NCBI RefSeq assembly: GCF_015840915.1
Contig: NZ_CP060398.1
Coordinates: 558,001-622,000 of the forward strand
Reading direction: 5' to 3'
Source: Synechococcus sp. CBW1002
GTDB taxonomy: Bacteria > Cyanobacteriota > Cyanobacteriia > PCC-6307 > Cyanobiaceae
Length of the DNA: 64,000 nt
Shown: in pieces, positions 9,177 through 18,643 of the stretch
Layout: every line of letters begins with the position of its first letter
How positions within the stretch are numbered: the stretch's first letter is position 1
Position numbers and translations under genes: made by a program
The notes under the pieces: generated by a model
What the model was told of the DNA's origin: nothing
What the model saw: the letters and a program-made list of their open reading frames with translations, nothing else
Databases searched by the model: none

Positions 9177-10166
9177 GTGGACAGCCTGCCCCGCCGCCAA
9201 CAGCAGGTGCTTCAAGCCACGGTGAGGCACTACGTCGACACGATGGAGCCGGTGGGAAGCAGCACCCTGGTGCGTCGCTTCGGCCTGCCCGCCAGCCCGG
9301 CCACGGTGCGATCGGCCATGGGCGCCCTGGAACAGCGGGGCTTGCTGACCCAGCCCCATACCTCCGCCGGCCGTATCCCCAGCGAGCGGGGCTACCGCAC
9401 CTATGTGGATCAGCTGCTGCCGGCCCCCGGTGCGGCTGCCCTGCAACTGGAGCGTGAACTCACCGGCCTCAGCCTTCAGTGGGCCAGCCTGGACGACCTG
9501 CTGCGTCACCTCGGCCGGCGGCTGGCCGATCTCACCGGGCTGCTCAGCCTGATCACCCGGCCGCAACGGGCCGAGCCGCGGCTCCAGGCGATCCGGCTGA
9601 TGGGCAGCCACGATCGCCTGCTGGTGTTTCTGGTGCAGGCCCCGGCGGTGGCCACCAGCCTCAACGTGCGCCTTCCGGGCGAAACGGAGCTGGAGTTGCC
9701 TGTGCTGGAGCGCTGGGCCAATCAGCAACTGCGCCGGCCGGGGGAGCCCGGCATCTCCTGGGAGCAGTTGCCACGCGAGCTGCAGCGCAGTGGCCGGGTG
9801 CTGCGCCAGGCCCTGGCCAGCCGTGCCAGCAGCGATGCCGATGATGCTGATAACGCCCTCGCGATCGGACTGGGGGGATTGCTTGGACAGCCGGAATTCA
9901 GCCGCACCGCCAGCCTGCGGCCACTTGTGCAACTGGTTGAAGAGCGACCGCGGCAGGTGCTGGGTCCTGAAGGGGATGCGATCTGGATCGGCCGCGAACA
10001 CCCCCACGTCGCCCTGCATGACTGCGCCGTGGTGCAGGCCAGTTATCGCAGCGGCGACGGTGGCCTGGGCCATGTTGCCCTGATCGGACCGATGCGGATG
10101 GCGTACGCCACGGCGCGGGCGACGGTCCGATCGGTAGCCTCGATTCTGCAACGCCTGCTCAGCTGA
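9177..10166 (+). CDS. hrcA: Heat-inducible transcription repressor HrcA
   Basis: HrcA represses groESL/dnaK-type heat-shock genes through CIRCE operators. The 329 residues carry an N-terminal winged helix (QQVLQATVRHYVDTMEPVGS, then SPATVRSAMGALEQRG and the wing PHTSAGRIPSERGYR), a GAF-like middle and a C-terminal dimerisation part (YRSGDGGLGHVALIGPMRM). It uses a GTG start at 9177. I saw no CIRCE sequence next to the gene, so its targets are outside the window. Confidence 0.93.
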   Translation: MDSLPRRQQQVLQATVRHYVDTMEPVGSSTLVRRFGLPASPATVRSAMGALEQRGLLTQPHTSAGRIPSERGYRTYVDQLLPAPGAAALQLERELTGLSLQWASLDDLLRHLGRRLADLTGLLSLITRPQRAEPRLQAIRLMGSHDRLLVFLVQAPAVATSLNVRLPGETELELPVLERWANQQLRRPGEPGISWEQLPRELQRSGRVLRQALASRASSDADDADNALAIGLGGLLGQPEFSRTASLRPLVQLVEERPRQVLGPEGDAIWIGREHPHVALHDCAVVQASYRSGDGGLGHVALIGPMRMAYATARATVRSVASILQRLLS

Positions 10167-10220
10167 GGGCTGCGGCTGCCGGATTGCCCCTGCCCGCCCC
10201 TCTTTCCTCCCGACCCCGGA

Positions 10221-11309
10221 ATGACCTATTGCGTCGGCTTTCTTCTCGATTCGGGGCTGGTCTTCGCATCTGATTCCCGGACCAACGCCGGGGTGGATTA
10301 CATCTCCACCTACAGCAAGATGCACGTGTTTCAGCCGGCAGAAGACCGGTTGTTCGTGCTCCTGGCCGCCGGCAACCTCGCCACCACCCAGGCGGTGCTG
10401 AACCGGATCCACCGTGATCTGCTGGCCAAGGGCGTGAGCACCCCCCCTGGCGTGGGCAGTGGCCCAGCGGTGGGCATCGGCTCCAGCCTGATGCAGCAAC
10501 CGAGCCAACCACCGCAGGAAACGGAGGTGTTCGCCGATTCCTGCCCCATCAGTCCTGATGCGGCAACCGGCTCCACGGCACCGGCTGCCGGACCGCTCGC
10601 TGCCTGGGCTTCTGATTTCGCCTCGGTGACCAGCTCCGTCAAAGCCGGGAACCCGTCCTCCCGGGCGGCAGCGGACTGGGAGGGATTGGACCGGCAGGCA
10701 GTGGATCGCGCGGCAGTGGGTCGGGAGGGAGTGGGTCGGGAGGGAGTGGATCGAGAGGCCGTGGGTCTGCGGGACTCATCCCTGCCCGACCTGCTCAGCG
10801 CCCGCTTCCTGTTTGAAGCGGCCGACTATGTGGGTCGCGTCAGCGTGGCGGTTCAGCAGGAATACGGCCATACCCTGCGGCAGTCGGGAGCCAGTGCCGA
10901 AGCCAGCTTCATCCTGGGCGGCCAGATCCGCGGTGACCGCCATGGCCTGGTTCTGATCTACCCCCAGGGCAACGCGGTGATGGCCACCCGCGAAACCCCC
11001 TTCCTGCAGATCGGTGAAAGCAAGTACGGCAAGCCTCCGCTTGATTTCGTGGGGCATTGCGGCCTGTCCCTGGAGGATGCGGCGCGGCTGTGCCTGATTT
11101 CCCAGATCATCACGCGACGCTCCAACCTCACGGTGGGCCCGCCGTTTGAGGTGGCCCTGATGCCCCGTGACGAGCTTCGGATCTCGCGCCGCATCAAGCT
11201 CTCCAAGGGGGCACCGGAGATCGGCCGCTCGATGGACATCTGGGCCCGCAGCATGCAGGACGGCCTGCGCCGCCTGCCGCGTTTCGCCTGGGAAGAGGAT
11301 CCCCTCTGA
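10221..11309 (+). CDS. Anbu-type proteasome-like protease with a large insertion
   Basis: A bacterial proteasome-related (Ntn-hydrolase) Anbu family protein. It begins MTYCVGFLLDSGLVFASDSR; the Thr after the initiator Met is the expected catalytic nucleophile. C-terminal blocks SFILGGQIRGDR, MATRETPFLQIGESKYGKP and LMPRDELRISRR match Anbu. Family members are about 240-250 residues, but this one is 362. The excess is a linker at about residues 74-190, low in complexity, containing a tandem VGREG/VDREA repeat (10690-10765). The Anbu neighbours I would expect (ATP-grasp, transglutaminase-like) are absent; it sits between hrcA and trpB. Confidence 0.85.
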   Translation: MTYCVGFLLDSGLVFASDSRTNAGVDYISTYSKMHVFQPAEDRLFVLLAAGNLATTQAVLNRIHRDLLAKGVSTPPGVGSGPAVGIGSSLMQQPSQPPQETEVFADSCPISPDAATGSTAPAAGPLAAWASDFASVTSSVKAGNPSSRAAADWEGLDRQAVDRAAVGREGVGREGVDREAVGLRDSSLPDLLSARFLFEAADYVGRVSVAVQQEYGHTLRQSGASAEASFILGGQIRGDRHGLVLIYPQGNAVMATRETPFLQIGESKYGKPPLDFVGHCGLSLEDAARLCLISQIITRRSNLTVGPPFEVALMPRDELRISRRIKLSKGAPEIGRSMDIWARSMQDGLRRLPRFAWEEDPL

Positions 11310-11310
11310 C

Positions 11311-12585
11311 TCAGCCCTCGAGCCTGCCGCCCAGCTTGTCGGCCACGGTGTTGACGTCTTTGTCGCCGCGGCCTGAGAGGTTGAGCACCACCTCCGTTCC
11401 GGGGGCAAGGGTGGGGCAGAGGGTCTCGAGCCAGGCGAAGGCGTGGGCGGTTTCGAGGGCCGGAATGATCCCCTCGAGTTCACACACCAACTGCAGCGCC
11501 CGCAGGGCTTCGGCGTCCGTCACGGCACCGTATTCGGCCCGGCCGATCTCCTTGAGGTAGCTGTGTTCGGGGCCCACTCCCGGGTAGTCGAGGCCGGCGC
11601 TGATCGAATGGGCCTCCTGGACCTGGCCTTCGCTGTCCTGCAGCAGCAGGCTCATGGCGCCATGCAGCACCCCGACGCGCCCTTCAGTGATCGTGGCGGC
11701 GTGGCGACCCGTGGCCACACCGTCGCCGGCGGCCTCCACCCCGATCAGGCGCACGGAGGTGTCCTCCACGAAGGGGTGGAACAGGCCCATGGCATTGGAG
11801 CCCCCGCCCACGCAGGCGATCAGCACGTCCGGCAGGCGACCGAAGGCCTCCTGGCACTGCGCCTTCGCCTCCCGGCCGATGCAGGCATGGAAGTCGCGCA
11901 CCAGCATCGGATAGGGGTGCGGCCCCGCCACCGAGCCGAGGATGTAGTGGGTCGTCTCCACGTTGGTGACCCAGTCGCGGATGGCCTCGCTGGTGGCGTC
12001 CTTGAGGGTGGCGGTACCCGCGGTGACGGGTTGCACGGTGGCCCCCAGCAACCGCATGCGGAAGACGTTCAAAGCCTGGCGGCGCATGTCTTCGGCGCCC
12101 ATATAGATCACACACTCCAGGCCGAAGCGGGCACAGACGGTGGCGGTGGCCACGCCATGCTGGCCGGCGCCGGTCTCGGCGATGATCCGTTGCTTGCCCA
12201 TGCGCATGGCCAGAAGTGCCTGCCCGAGGGCGTTGTTGATCTTGTGGGCGCCGGTGTGGTTGAGGTCTTCCCGCTTCAGCCAGAGGCGCGGACCGCCTTC
12301 GGGACGGGCGTAGTGGGCCGTGAGTCGTTCGGCCTCGTAAAGGGGCGTGGGCCGGCCCACGTAGGTGCGCAGCAGGTGATTCAGCCGATCGGTGAAGCCT
12401 GGATCGGCCCAGGCTTCGGCCGCCGCCTGCTCCAGTTCCGCCAGGGCCGGCATCAAGGTTTCGGGCACGTACTGGCCGCCATACCGCCCGAAGCGACCGG
12501 CCGGGGTGGGCCGTGCCGACGGGTCGAGGGCCGTGGCATCGGGCTGCCCCGGGGCTGGGGTCTGCGCTGACAGGGTGCTGGTCAC
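11311..12585 (-). CDS. trpB: Tryptophan synthase beta chain
   Basis: The PLP enzyme that joins indole and serine to make tryptophan. PLP-binding Lys is in [14 protein letters not shown]; the substrate loop [14 protein letters not shown] and the phosphate-binding GGGSNAMG follow. With GTG 12585 the protein is 424 residues, the family norm plus a short leader. The longer frame to 12669 adds a basic, unconserved stretch. It is convergent with the Anbu gene, leaving one base between stops. No trpA is adjacent. Confidence 0.95.
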   Translation of the reverse strand: MTSTLSAQTPAPGQPDATALDPSARPTPAGRFGRYGGQYVPETLMPALAELEQAAAEAWADPGFTDRLNHLLRTYVGRPTPLYEAERLTAHYARPEGGPRLWLKREDLNHTGAHKINNALGQALLAMRMGKQRIIAETGAGQHGVATATVCARFGLECVIYMGAEDMRRQALNVFRMRLLGATVQPVTAGTATLKDATSEAIRDWVTNVETTHYILGSVAGPHPYPMLVRDFHACIGREAKAQCQEAFGRLPDVLIACVGGGSNAMGLFHPFVEDTSVRLIGVEAAGDGVATGRHAATITEGRVGVLHGAMSLLLQDSEGQVQEAHSISAGLDYPGVGPEHSYLKEIGRAEYGAVTDAEALRALQLVCELEGIIPALETAHAFAWLETLCPTLAPGTEVVLNLSGRGDKDVNTVADKLGGRLEG

Positions 12586-12625
12586 CGGCGGCTGGACGGG
12601 GTGATCCCAGCGTAGGAAGCCGTGC

Positions 12626-12829
12626 TCAGGGCGGTGGCGGCGGCGCCACCGGCCAGCCGGGCGGTTCATCGATACGCAGCCAGTCCGGCTCGAGGGTGCA
12701 GTCGGCTGCTCCGGACACGGAGGAACGGAGGCTGTCGGGTCGCAACGGCGCCTTGCGGCAGAGAGCGGCGGCAGGTTCGCCCTGCAGGCCGATCCGCAGC
12801 ATTTCCAGCTGCAGGGGGGGAAGATCCAC
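12626..12829 (-). CDS. Possible small hypothetical protein
   Basis: A 67-residue frame from GTG 12829 in the gap between trpB and the SUI1 gene. The sequence ([19 protein letters not shown]..) has normal protein composition and ends in a Pro run. An ATG at 12895 in the same frame is unlikely because it shares its CATG with the divergent SUI1 start. No homolog recognised; it may be spurious. Confidence 0.3.
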   Translation of the reverse strand: MDLPPLQLEMLRIGLQGEPAAALCRKAPLRPDSLRSSVSGAADCTLEPDWLRIDEPPGWPVAPPPPP

Positions 12830-12893
12830 GGTGGGGGCGTTGGCGGAGTGGAAGGGCGGTGCGCTGGAGTGGGTGGTAGCGAAGGATGGAGCC

Positions 12894-13232
12894 ATGGCCA
12901 AGGGGGGCTGGACCGAATTCAGCAGTGGCGGCAGCCGGCCGGAAAGCCTGCAGCGCGCTGGTGCGGGGGATGCCGCCGCCCAGCCACGTGCCCAGCAGCG
13001 GGTGCGGGTGCAACGCACCAAAGCGGGCAAGGGCGGCAAGCTGGTGACCGCCATCACCGGGCTGGAGATCGGCGAGGCTGAAAGCAGGACCCTGCTGAAG
13101 CAGCTGAAGGCCTCCGCCGGTACCGGCGGCACCCTCAAAGATGGCGTGATCGAACTCCAGGGCGATCAGGTGGCCGCGGCTCTTTCCGCCCTTGAGCAGG
13201 CTGGTTTTCGGCCGAAGCAGGCAGGGGGATGA
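12894..13232 (+). CDS. SUI1/YciH family translation factor (eIF1-like)
   Basis: A 112-residue protein with a C-terminal SUI1 domain: [20 protein letters not shown], then [25 protein letters not shown]. This is the eIF1/YciH core that binds the small ribosomal subunit near the start codon. The N-terminal 35 residues are Ser/Gly/Ala-rich and probably disordered. ATG 12894 is chosen over the much longer open frame because it opens on MAKGGWTEF. It stands alone between trpB and a DUF1993 gene. Confidence 0.85.
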   Translation: MAKGGWTEFSSGGSRPESLQRAGAGDAAAQPRAQQRVRVQRTKAGKGGKLVTAITGLEIGEAESRTLLKQLKASAGTGGTLKDGVIELQGDQVAAALSALEQAGFRPKQAGG

Positions 13233-13285
13233 CGCGAGCAGGGCCCCTAGGGTTGTGAGATCTCAGAGATTCCGCTGTCTTACCG

Positions 13286-13795
13286 ATGCAACTCTCGATG
13301 GTTGATGCGTCGGTGCTGCCGCTGACGCGGACACTGACCAATCTCGCCGCCGTGCTCGCCAAGGGGCAGGCCCACGCGGAAGCCCACAGCATCGATCCGG
13401 CGGTGCTGCTGCAGAGCCGCCTCTATCCCGACATGTTCCCCCTGGTGCGTCAGGTGCAGATCGCCTCGGACATCGCCCGCCGAGGGGTCGCCCGGCTGGC
13501 CGGATCCGAAGCGCCAGCGGTGGAGGACAGCGAAACCAGTTTCGCCGAACTGATCGAGCGGCTGCAGCACACGATCACCTTCATCGAAAGCGTGCCGACG
13601 GAACAGCTGAACGGCTCGGAAGAACGGCTGGTCACAGTGCCGATCGGCCGCGATCAGACGATCACGATGCCGGGCTGGCCCTTTCTGAGCAGCTTCGTGC
13701 TGCCGAACGTCTATTTCCACGTCACCACCGCTTACAACATCCTGCGCCACAACGGTGTTGTCCTCGGCAAGCGCGATTTCCTGGGCGCATCCTGA
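13286..13795 (+). CDS. DUF1993 family protein
   Basis: A 169-residue protein of the DUF1993 family, related to the DinB-like four-helix bundle. Recognisable features are LTRTLTNLAAVLAKGQAHAEA at the start, LYPDMFPLVRQVQIASD in the middle, and FHVTTAYNILRHNGVVLGKRDFLG at the end. The ending is typical, with a His/Asn metal-site-like pattern. Function unknown. Monocistronic and convergent with the dihydroxyacetone kinase gene. Confidence 0.85.
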   Translation: MQLSMVDASVLPLTRTLTNLAAVLAKGQAHAEAHSIDPAVLLQSRLYPDMFPLVRQVQIASDIARRGVARLAGSEAPAVEDSETSFAELIERLQHTITFIESVPTEQLNGSEERLVTVPIGRDQTITMPGWPFLSSFVLPNVYFHVTTAYNILRHNGVVLGKRDFLGAS

Positions 13796-13876
13796 AATCT
13801 TCGCCTCCAGCCCATTGCCATCGACACGATGCCTCTCCATGGGGTGGGCAAGGGTCCTGAGGCGCCCAGGCCAGGC

Positions 13877-15604
13877 TCAGATCTGAACGGCCACCGACAC
13901 CTCCGCCAGGGAAACGGCGCCTGGATCGGGGTGGCCGACGCTCCTGGCGCCATGGGATCGGGCTCGACCCAGTCGGGGCAACAGCTCGGCTGTGGCCTGG
14001 GCAGCATGAACTGCGCAGCTGGCCGCCTCAGACCAGGCCCTGGCAGCCGACTCCCCTTGGGCGATACCGCTGCTCAACCGTTCCGAGAAAGGGATCAGGG
14101 CATCGACCAGGGTCTTGTCGCCAGCCTGGGCCTTGCCGAGATTCCGAATGGCGCCAAGAGCGGCGGCGACGGCTCCGGCCAGGGCGGTTGGATCCAATCG
14201 ATCCGCCGCGGCGAGGGCATTGCCGGCAGCCGCCAGACCAATGCCCCAGAGGGCACCGGAGCTGCCGCCGCCCTGCTCAGACCAGGCCTCTCCGGCTTCC
14301 AGCAAGACACGGGCCACGCTGCCCTGGTCGTCCACCGCCCGCTGGGCAGCAGCCACCGCCCCACCGACGCCCCGCACCATGCCCAGGCCATGGTCGCCGT
14401 CTCCTGCGATGGCATCGAGCTGGCCCAGCTCCTGGTGGCTCGCCTCCAACGCTGCCTGGGCCTTCTGGAGGCCCTCCAGCACCCGACGGGCCCAGATCAG
14501 CTGATCCCCCTGGCCAGCTGGACTGTCGCGCGCTGATGCCGGCGGAATCGGGGCAGGAGCGTCTGCCTCCCGTTCCGGAGCGGTCGTCGGGCCGAGTGTC
14601 GGATGGCCGCGTTGGAAAGCAGCGCTGTCGGCTGGGGCTTGCCAGAACGGCTCGAGCTCATCGTCGAGCCAGAAGAGACTGAGAGACAGCCCGGCCATCT
14701 CCAGGCTGGTGACCAGTTCGCCACATTCGGCATCGACGATCCGCACGCCCCTGGCCTCAAGATTGCTTGCCACCGCATCGAAGAGGCTGAACAGCTCCTC
14801 ATATTTGAACCCGCCCAACCCGTTGAGCAGCACCACTACCCGAGCCTCCTGGGGCGGTATGTCATCCGGGCTTTCCGCCAGCAGCGCAGCCACCAGCAGC
14901 TCCGCCAGTCCGGCAGCGTCGGGGAGAGGACGCTCCTCCAGCCCCGGCTCGCCGTGCACGCCCAGCCCCACGGCCATGCGACCCGCCGGCACAGAGAACA
15001 AGGGAGACTCCGCCCCCGGCAGGGTGCAGCCGCTGAAGGCCACACCGAGGGTTCGGGTGCGGGCATTGGTCCGCCGGGCCAGCCTCTCCACCGCATCCAG
15101 GTCCAGGCCTGCTTCGGCAGCCGCACCGGCCACCTTGTACACCGCCAGCCCGCCGGCAATGCCACGGCGCTGATTCATGGCGGAGGGCGGGGCACTGGCG
15201 ATGTCATCACTCACCGCCACAATGCGCACATCGTGGCCCTCGGAACGCAGGCGTTCCGCCGCCAGGCCGAACTGCAACATGTCGCCGGTGTAATTCCCGA
15301 AAGTGAGCAGGAAACCAGCGCCCCGATTCACCTCACGGCTCACACTGACGATCTGGCCAGCCGACGGCGACGCGAAGATGTTGCCGCAGGCGGCACCGGC
15401 GGCCATGCCCATCCCGACAAAGCCCATGAACGCGGGATAGTGGCCGGACCCACCGCCGGTCACCACGGCCACCCGTCCCCTGACGAGGCCTGAGGCACGC
15501 ACGACACCACCCGCCACGGCCCGCACCCGGCGGCGATTCGCAGCCACGAACCCAGCCTTGGCCTGTACCGCAAAGCGGCCGGGATCGGTGATCAGGTGCG
15601 TCAT
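13877..15604 (-). CDS. Dihydroxyacetone-type kinase, DhaK-DhaL fusion
   Basis: A single-chain ATP-dependent dihydroxyacetone kinase (575 residues). The DhaK half (1-330) has VTGGGSGHYPAFMGFVG and His217 in GLGVHGEPG, the His that binds the substrate carbonyl covalently. The DhaL half (about 370-575) has AIAGDGDHGLGM and GGSSGALWG for Mg-ATP binding. The two are joined by a Pro/Ala linker. The substrate could be dihydroxyacetone or a related keto-sugar such as erythrulose. It stands alone. Confidence 0.9.
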   Translation of the reverse strand: MTHLITDPGRFAVQAKAGFVAANRRRVRAVAGGVVRASGLVRGRVAVVTGGGSGHYPAFMGFVGMGMAAGAACGNIFASPSAGQIVSVSREVNRGAGFLLTFGNYTGDMLQFGLAAERLRSEGHDVRIVAVSDDIASAPPSAMNQRRGIAGGLAVYKVAGAAAEAGLDLDAVERLARRTNARTRTLGVAFSGCTLPGAESPLFSVPAGRMAVGLGVHGEPGLEERPLPDAAGLAELLVAALLAESPDDIPPQEARVVVLLNGLGGFKYEELFSLFDAVASNLEARGVRIVDAECGELVTSLEMAGLSLSLFWLDDELEPFWQAPADSAAFQRGHPTLGPTTAPEREADAPAPIPPASARDSPAGQGDQLIWARRVLEGLQKAQAALEASHQELGQLDAIAGDGDHGLGMVRGVGGAVAAAQRAVDDQGSVARVLLEAGEAWSEQGGGSSGALWGIGLAAAGNALAAADRLDPTALAGAVAAALGAIRNLGKAQAGDKTLVDALIPFSERLSSGIAQGESAARAWSEAASCAVHAAQATAELLPRLGRARSHGARSVGHPDPGAVSLAEVSVAVQI

Positions 15605-16118
15605 GCTCTGAGACCCCGAATGGGGCCGTCCGGATCGTCAGCATCAGCATGGACCCTGCTGCTGTTGCGGCCCAGGAGTTTCATGACAGCGTCATGCTGT
15701 ACCACCCATCTCACTACCCAGGACCATCGGGACGGTGCCGAACGCCGCGGTCACTCACAGGCCGTGAGGCCGTCGTAGCGACCGTGGCGGGGGTGGGCAG
15801 GATGATCACGGCCGGCAGCGACGTAGAGCCGCTGGAGGATCAGAGAGGGGACTGGCTCAAACAGGCCTAGATGGCGAAGGTAGGAAATGAGGGCATGAAC
15901 CATCCGGCAGCTCACACAGGTCGACCTCATTCCAATCAGACCATCGGACGACGTCTGTATGAAAATCATCCAAAAGGCCTGGTGAAATCCAGATCTGTAG
16001 TGATTGATGCCAGCAAGACGCGTCGATCAATCGATAGTCAGGAGTTCGCAACTGACATCAGGCCATGATCCAATGGCACGGCCTGATGCGGTAGCGGACA
16101 TCACGACAACCGTTGTTC
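15605..16118. other. Gap between dhaKL and cynS; no gene seen
   Basis: About 510 bases, shared upstream region of two divergent genes. Short frames here look random. A 6-3-6 dyad (CATGAC/GTCATG) lies at 15682-15696, about 80 bases before the kinase start, and could be an operator. The right half (15850-16110) is poorer in GC than the flanks. I looked for an NtcA site (GTA-N8-TAC) before cynS and found none; GTA-N8-CAC at about 16091 is only a near match. Confidence 0.4.
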
Positions 16119-16568
16119 ATGACTGCGAACCAAGACACAATGATCTCTGCATTGCTGGCTGCCAAAAAAGCCAAGGGAATGAGCTTTGCCGACCTGGGCG
16201 CCAAGCTGGGCCGCGACGAAGTCTGGGTAGCCTCCCTGTTTTATCTCCAGGCCACCGCCTCGGCGGACGAGGCAACCCAACTGGGTGAGCTGCTGGACCT
16301 GGATGCGGAAATCATCGCTGCATTGCAGGATTTCCCTACCAAGGGATCGCTGGATCCGGTTATTCCCACTGATCCATTGATCTATCGTTTTTACGAGATC
16401 ATGCAGGTGTACGGCATGCCACTCAAGGATGTGATCCAGGAGAAGTTTGGCGATGGCATTATGAGCGCGATCGACTTCACCTTGCACGTGGACAAAGAAG
16501 CCAATCCCGCCGGGGACCGAGTGAAGATCACCATGTGCGGCAAGTTCCTGCCTTACAAGAAGTGGTGA
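16119..16568 (+). CDS. cynS: Cyanate hydratase (cyanase)
   Basis: It converts cyanate plus bicarbonate to ammonia and CO2, letting the cell use or detoxify cyanate. With ATG 16119 the protein is 149 residues, as in other cyanases. The N-terminal HTH-like part ([22 protein letters not shown]) is followed by the catalytic domain, where [11 protein letters not shown] holds the catalytic Arg and Glu and DGIMSAIDF the Ser. No cyanate transporter genes are adjacent; instead an FNT channel faces it across a shared terminator. Confidence 0.95.
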   Translation: MTANQDTMISALLAAKKAKGMSFADLGAKLGRDEVWVASLFYLQATASADEATQLGELLDLDAEIIAALQDFPTKGSLDPVIPTDPLIYRFYEIMQVYGMPLKDVIQEKFGDGIMSAIDFTLHVDKEANPAGDRVKITMCGKFLPYKKW

Positions 16569-16609
16569 TCCAGGCGCTGCGCGTGCCCACCGGCCGAATC
16601 AGCCAGTAA

Positions 16610-16640
16610 CGAAAAAGGACCCGTCGCAATGCGACGGGTC
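16610..16640 (-). terminator. Rho-independent terminator of the FNT channel gene
   Basis: A perfect 11-bp stem (GACCCGTCGCA / TGCGACGGGTC, 16618-16640) around a single central base. On the minus strand it is followed by CTTTTTC, so it ends transcription of the FNT gene stopping at 16714. In the plus direction no T-run follows, so it is weaker for cynS. Confidence 0.75.
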
Positions 16641-16713
16641 TGATCGTTGGAGACCTTGCTGATTGTTGAAAGCCGTTGAGAAAGTCGACTTTTAAATCAG
16701 CTTACCCAGATCA

Positions 16714-17595
16714 TCAACGGGCGCCAAGCTCGGCAGCCAACTCACGCTCAAGCTTCTCATCATGCACCGTGGGCAGCACATTGCTGACCGTTGTGCGATG
16801 GGTGCTGTAGAAGAGCATACCGATGAACACCATCCCACCAACAATATTTCCCATGGTGACAGGCAGGTAATTCCAAAATGCAATCTGTCCGAAACTTACG
16901 CCAGAGCCCAGAAGAGGCCCCGTGGTGTGCAGGAACATGTTGACCACGATATGTTCCATACCGAGAGCCTGGAATGCCGTGATTGGCAGCCAGCAGGCAA
17001 GGATCTTTCCAGGAACACTTTTGCTGACGAGCGCCAGAGTGACACCAAGGCAGACCAACCAGTTGGCAATAAGGCCTCGGACAAAGGCAAGAAAGAAACC
17101 AAGGACACCGAGGGACTGATACTTGACGATCACGTTGGCTTTATTCAGGCCGATGATCTTGTTGGCGACCGCAACCCAATCCCCTGACCCTGCAGCCAGA
17201 TCTGCAGTTCCACCACTTGTGAGGCTGATGGCAAACAGGATGCCCACCAGGCCTGTACCGAGGAAATTGCCGATCCAGACCCAGATCCAGTTCCGGATGG
17301 TTTTGCTCCAAGTGGTCTTACCTGCCCAGACCGCCATAGGAAGCAAGGCAAAGTTACCGGTGACCAGTTCCATGCCGAACAACACGATACTGGCGAATCC
17401 GAAAGGAAAGATCAGAGACCCGATCCACGGTATTCCGGTCTGAACCATGATCGTGAGGGCAAGGCACAAGGCCAGACCGAGAACGGATCCGGAGTAGAAA
17501 CCTCGCAGCAACAGATTCTTGATGCTGACGCCGGATTTCTTGCCGCCGGCAGCAATCATGCCGTCAACGAGTTCATTTGGTAAGACGTAATCCAT
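16714..17595 (-). CDS. Formate/nitrite transporter (FNT) family channel
   Basis: A six-helix FNT-family channel of 293 residues. Signatures include GFYSGSVLGLALCLALTI, FGFASIVLFGMELVTGNFALLP (the FNT motif with TGN) and the repeat-related LIANWLVCLGVTLAL and MFLHTTGPLLG. Homologs carry nitrite (NirC) or formate (FocA) across the plasma membrane; nitrite uptake is more likely in a cyanobacterium and beside cyanase. Codon use is less GC-rich than in flanking genes, which suggests acquisition by transfer. Confidence 0.88.
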   Translation of the reverse strand: MDYVLPNELVDGMIAAGGKKSGVSIKNLLLRGFYSGSVLGLALCLALTIMVQTGIPWIGSLIFPFGFASIVLFGMELVTGNFALLPMAVWAGKTTWSKTIRNWIWVWIGNFLGTGLVGILFAISLTSGGTADLAAGSGDWVAVANKIIGLNKANVIVKYQSLGVLGFFLAFVRGLIANWLVCLGVTLALVSKSVPGKILACWLPITAFQALGMEHIVVNMFLHTTGPLLGSGVSFGQIAFWNYLPVTMGNIVGGMVFIGMLFYSTHRTTVSNVLPTVHDEKLERELAAELGAR

Positions 17596-18643
17596 CTTTG
17601 AGGTGCTACTGAATTGGAACTGGGAACGAAAGAGTTAGGCGCCTCAGCCACGGATGGCGTTGATGAAGCAACCGATCAGCCCACTACCTGGACGGTGGCC
17701 TGCCTGGACAACCCTGTCGGGTGCCATGAAGTGATGGCCATGGGAAGAGAAAAAGCAGCTGTGGAATCAAGTTGGCGCCAACTAAGCAGAGCCTGCCGGT
17801 AGGGCCCCAGGGAAATGGACGATGAGACTACGCCTCAGTCAAGATGTCCAGCCAGAGGGAGCACTTCAACAGGGAAGGTACTGGAACAAGACAGACGACG
17901 AAGAAGCGAGAAGCATTCACTGCCCCGAGGGGTGGACGCAATAACGTCCAATGTTGACCTGTCGGAAACAAGCGAGATCAACGGAACTTGTCTAGGTGCT
18001 GCCAGAACGAAGTGTTGTGACAGATGCTACAGAAGATCAATCCTGGCTGCCCAGGGGCTTCGGAGCTCGTGGCACAACCGTGCTGATCGTCTCCCATAGA
18101 GGTGCCGGCCTGAAAAGTCACAGAGTGGGCAATGTGTGCGCAGCGCCGCTTCCCCATCAAGCATTCCGAGCCCGTCGCGTTAAAGGCTTGTCAGCGATCT
18201 GACGGCTGTGACGAGGTCCTGATTCCCTTGATAGACAGATGAATGTGGACATGGGGAGAGTGAACACCCTGAGCTTTTCAACGACAAGACCGCGTCGGCC
18301 AGATCATGGCCGGGGTGAATTTCCTGCATGGCTGATCTCTCCTGAATGGTTGACTCTGGGCTTCATCCAACCTCGATTCCCAGCCCACGCACAGCTCACC
18401 CCCGGACTGGGAATGCTCCAGCAGTGAGTCACTGGCATCAGTGCATTTCAGAGGTCTTTCGGTCGAAAGTCCAGACCGAATCCGAAGCGAGTCTCACGGG
18501 CCCTGCAACGAGGCCTTCCCGATCACCCGCGCCTCAAGCCATCCATTCCACCAAGCCTCCACCTGGGTGCCGCCGGTCCGGATGGATGATCAGGGCCTCT
18601 CCCGCCACAGGCGGGAGGCTTGCCGCTCTTCCAGCCCTCCCCC
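17596..18643. other. Gene-poor 1-kb stretch upstream of argS
   Basis: I see no recognisable protein, tRNA or repeat here. Frames up to about 90 codons exist on the plus strand but have no protein-like character. Base composition is lower in GC on the left, as in the neighbouring FNT gene, and rises toward argS. It must contain the promoters of the FNT gene (left end, minus strand) and of argS (right end). Confidence 0.5.

Noticed and set aside
9138-10508. 456-codon minus-strand frame
   Set aside because: Opposite hrcA and the start of the Anbu gene; composition is that of a shadow frame.
15649-15870. 73-codon plus-strand frame upstream of cynS
   Set aside because: No ribosome-binding site, no conserved pattern, composition typical of random frames.
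16618-16640. Hairpin as terminator of cynS on the plus strand
   Set aside because: No T-run follows on the plus strand; the T-run is on the minus strand, so it is assigned to the FNT gene.
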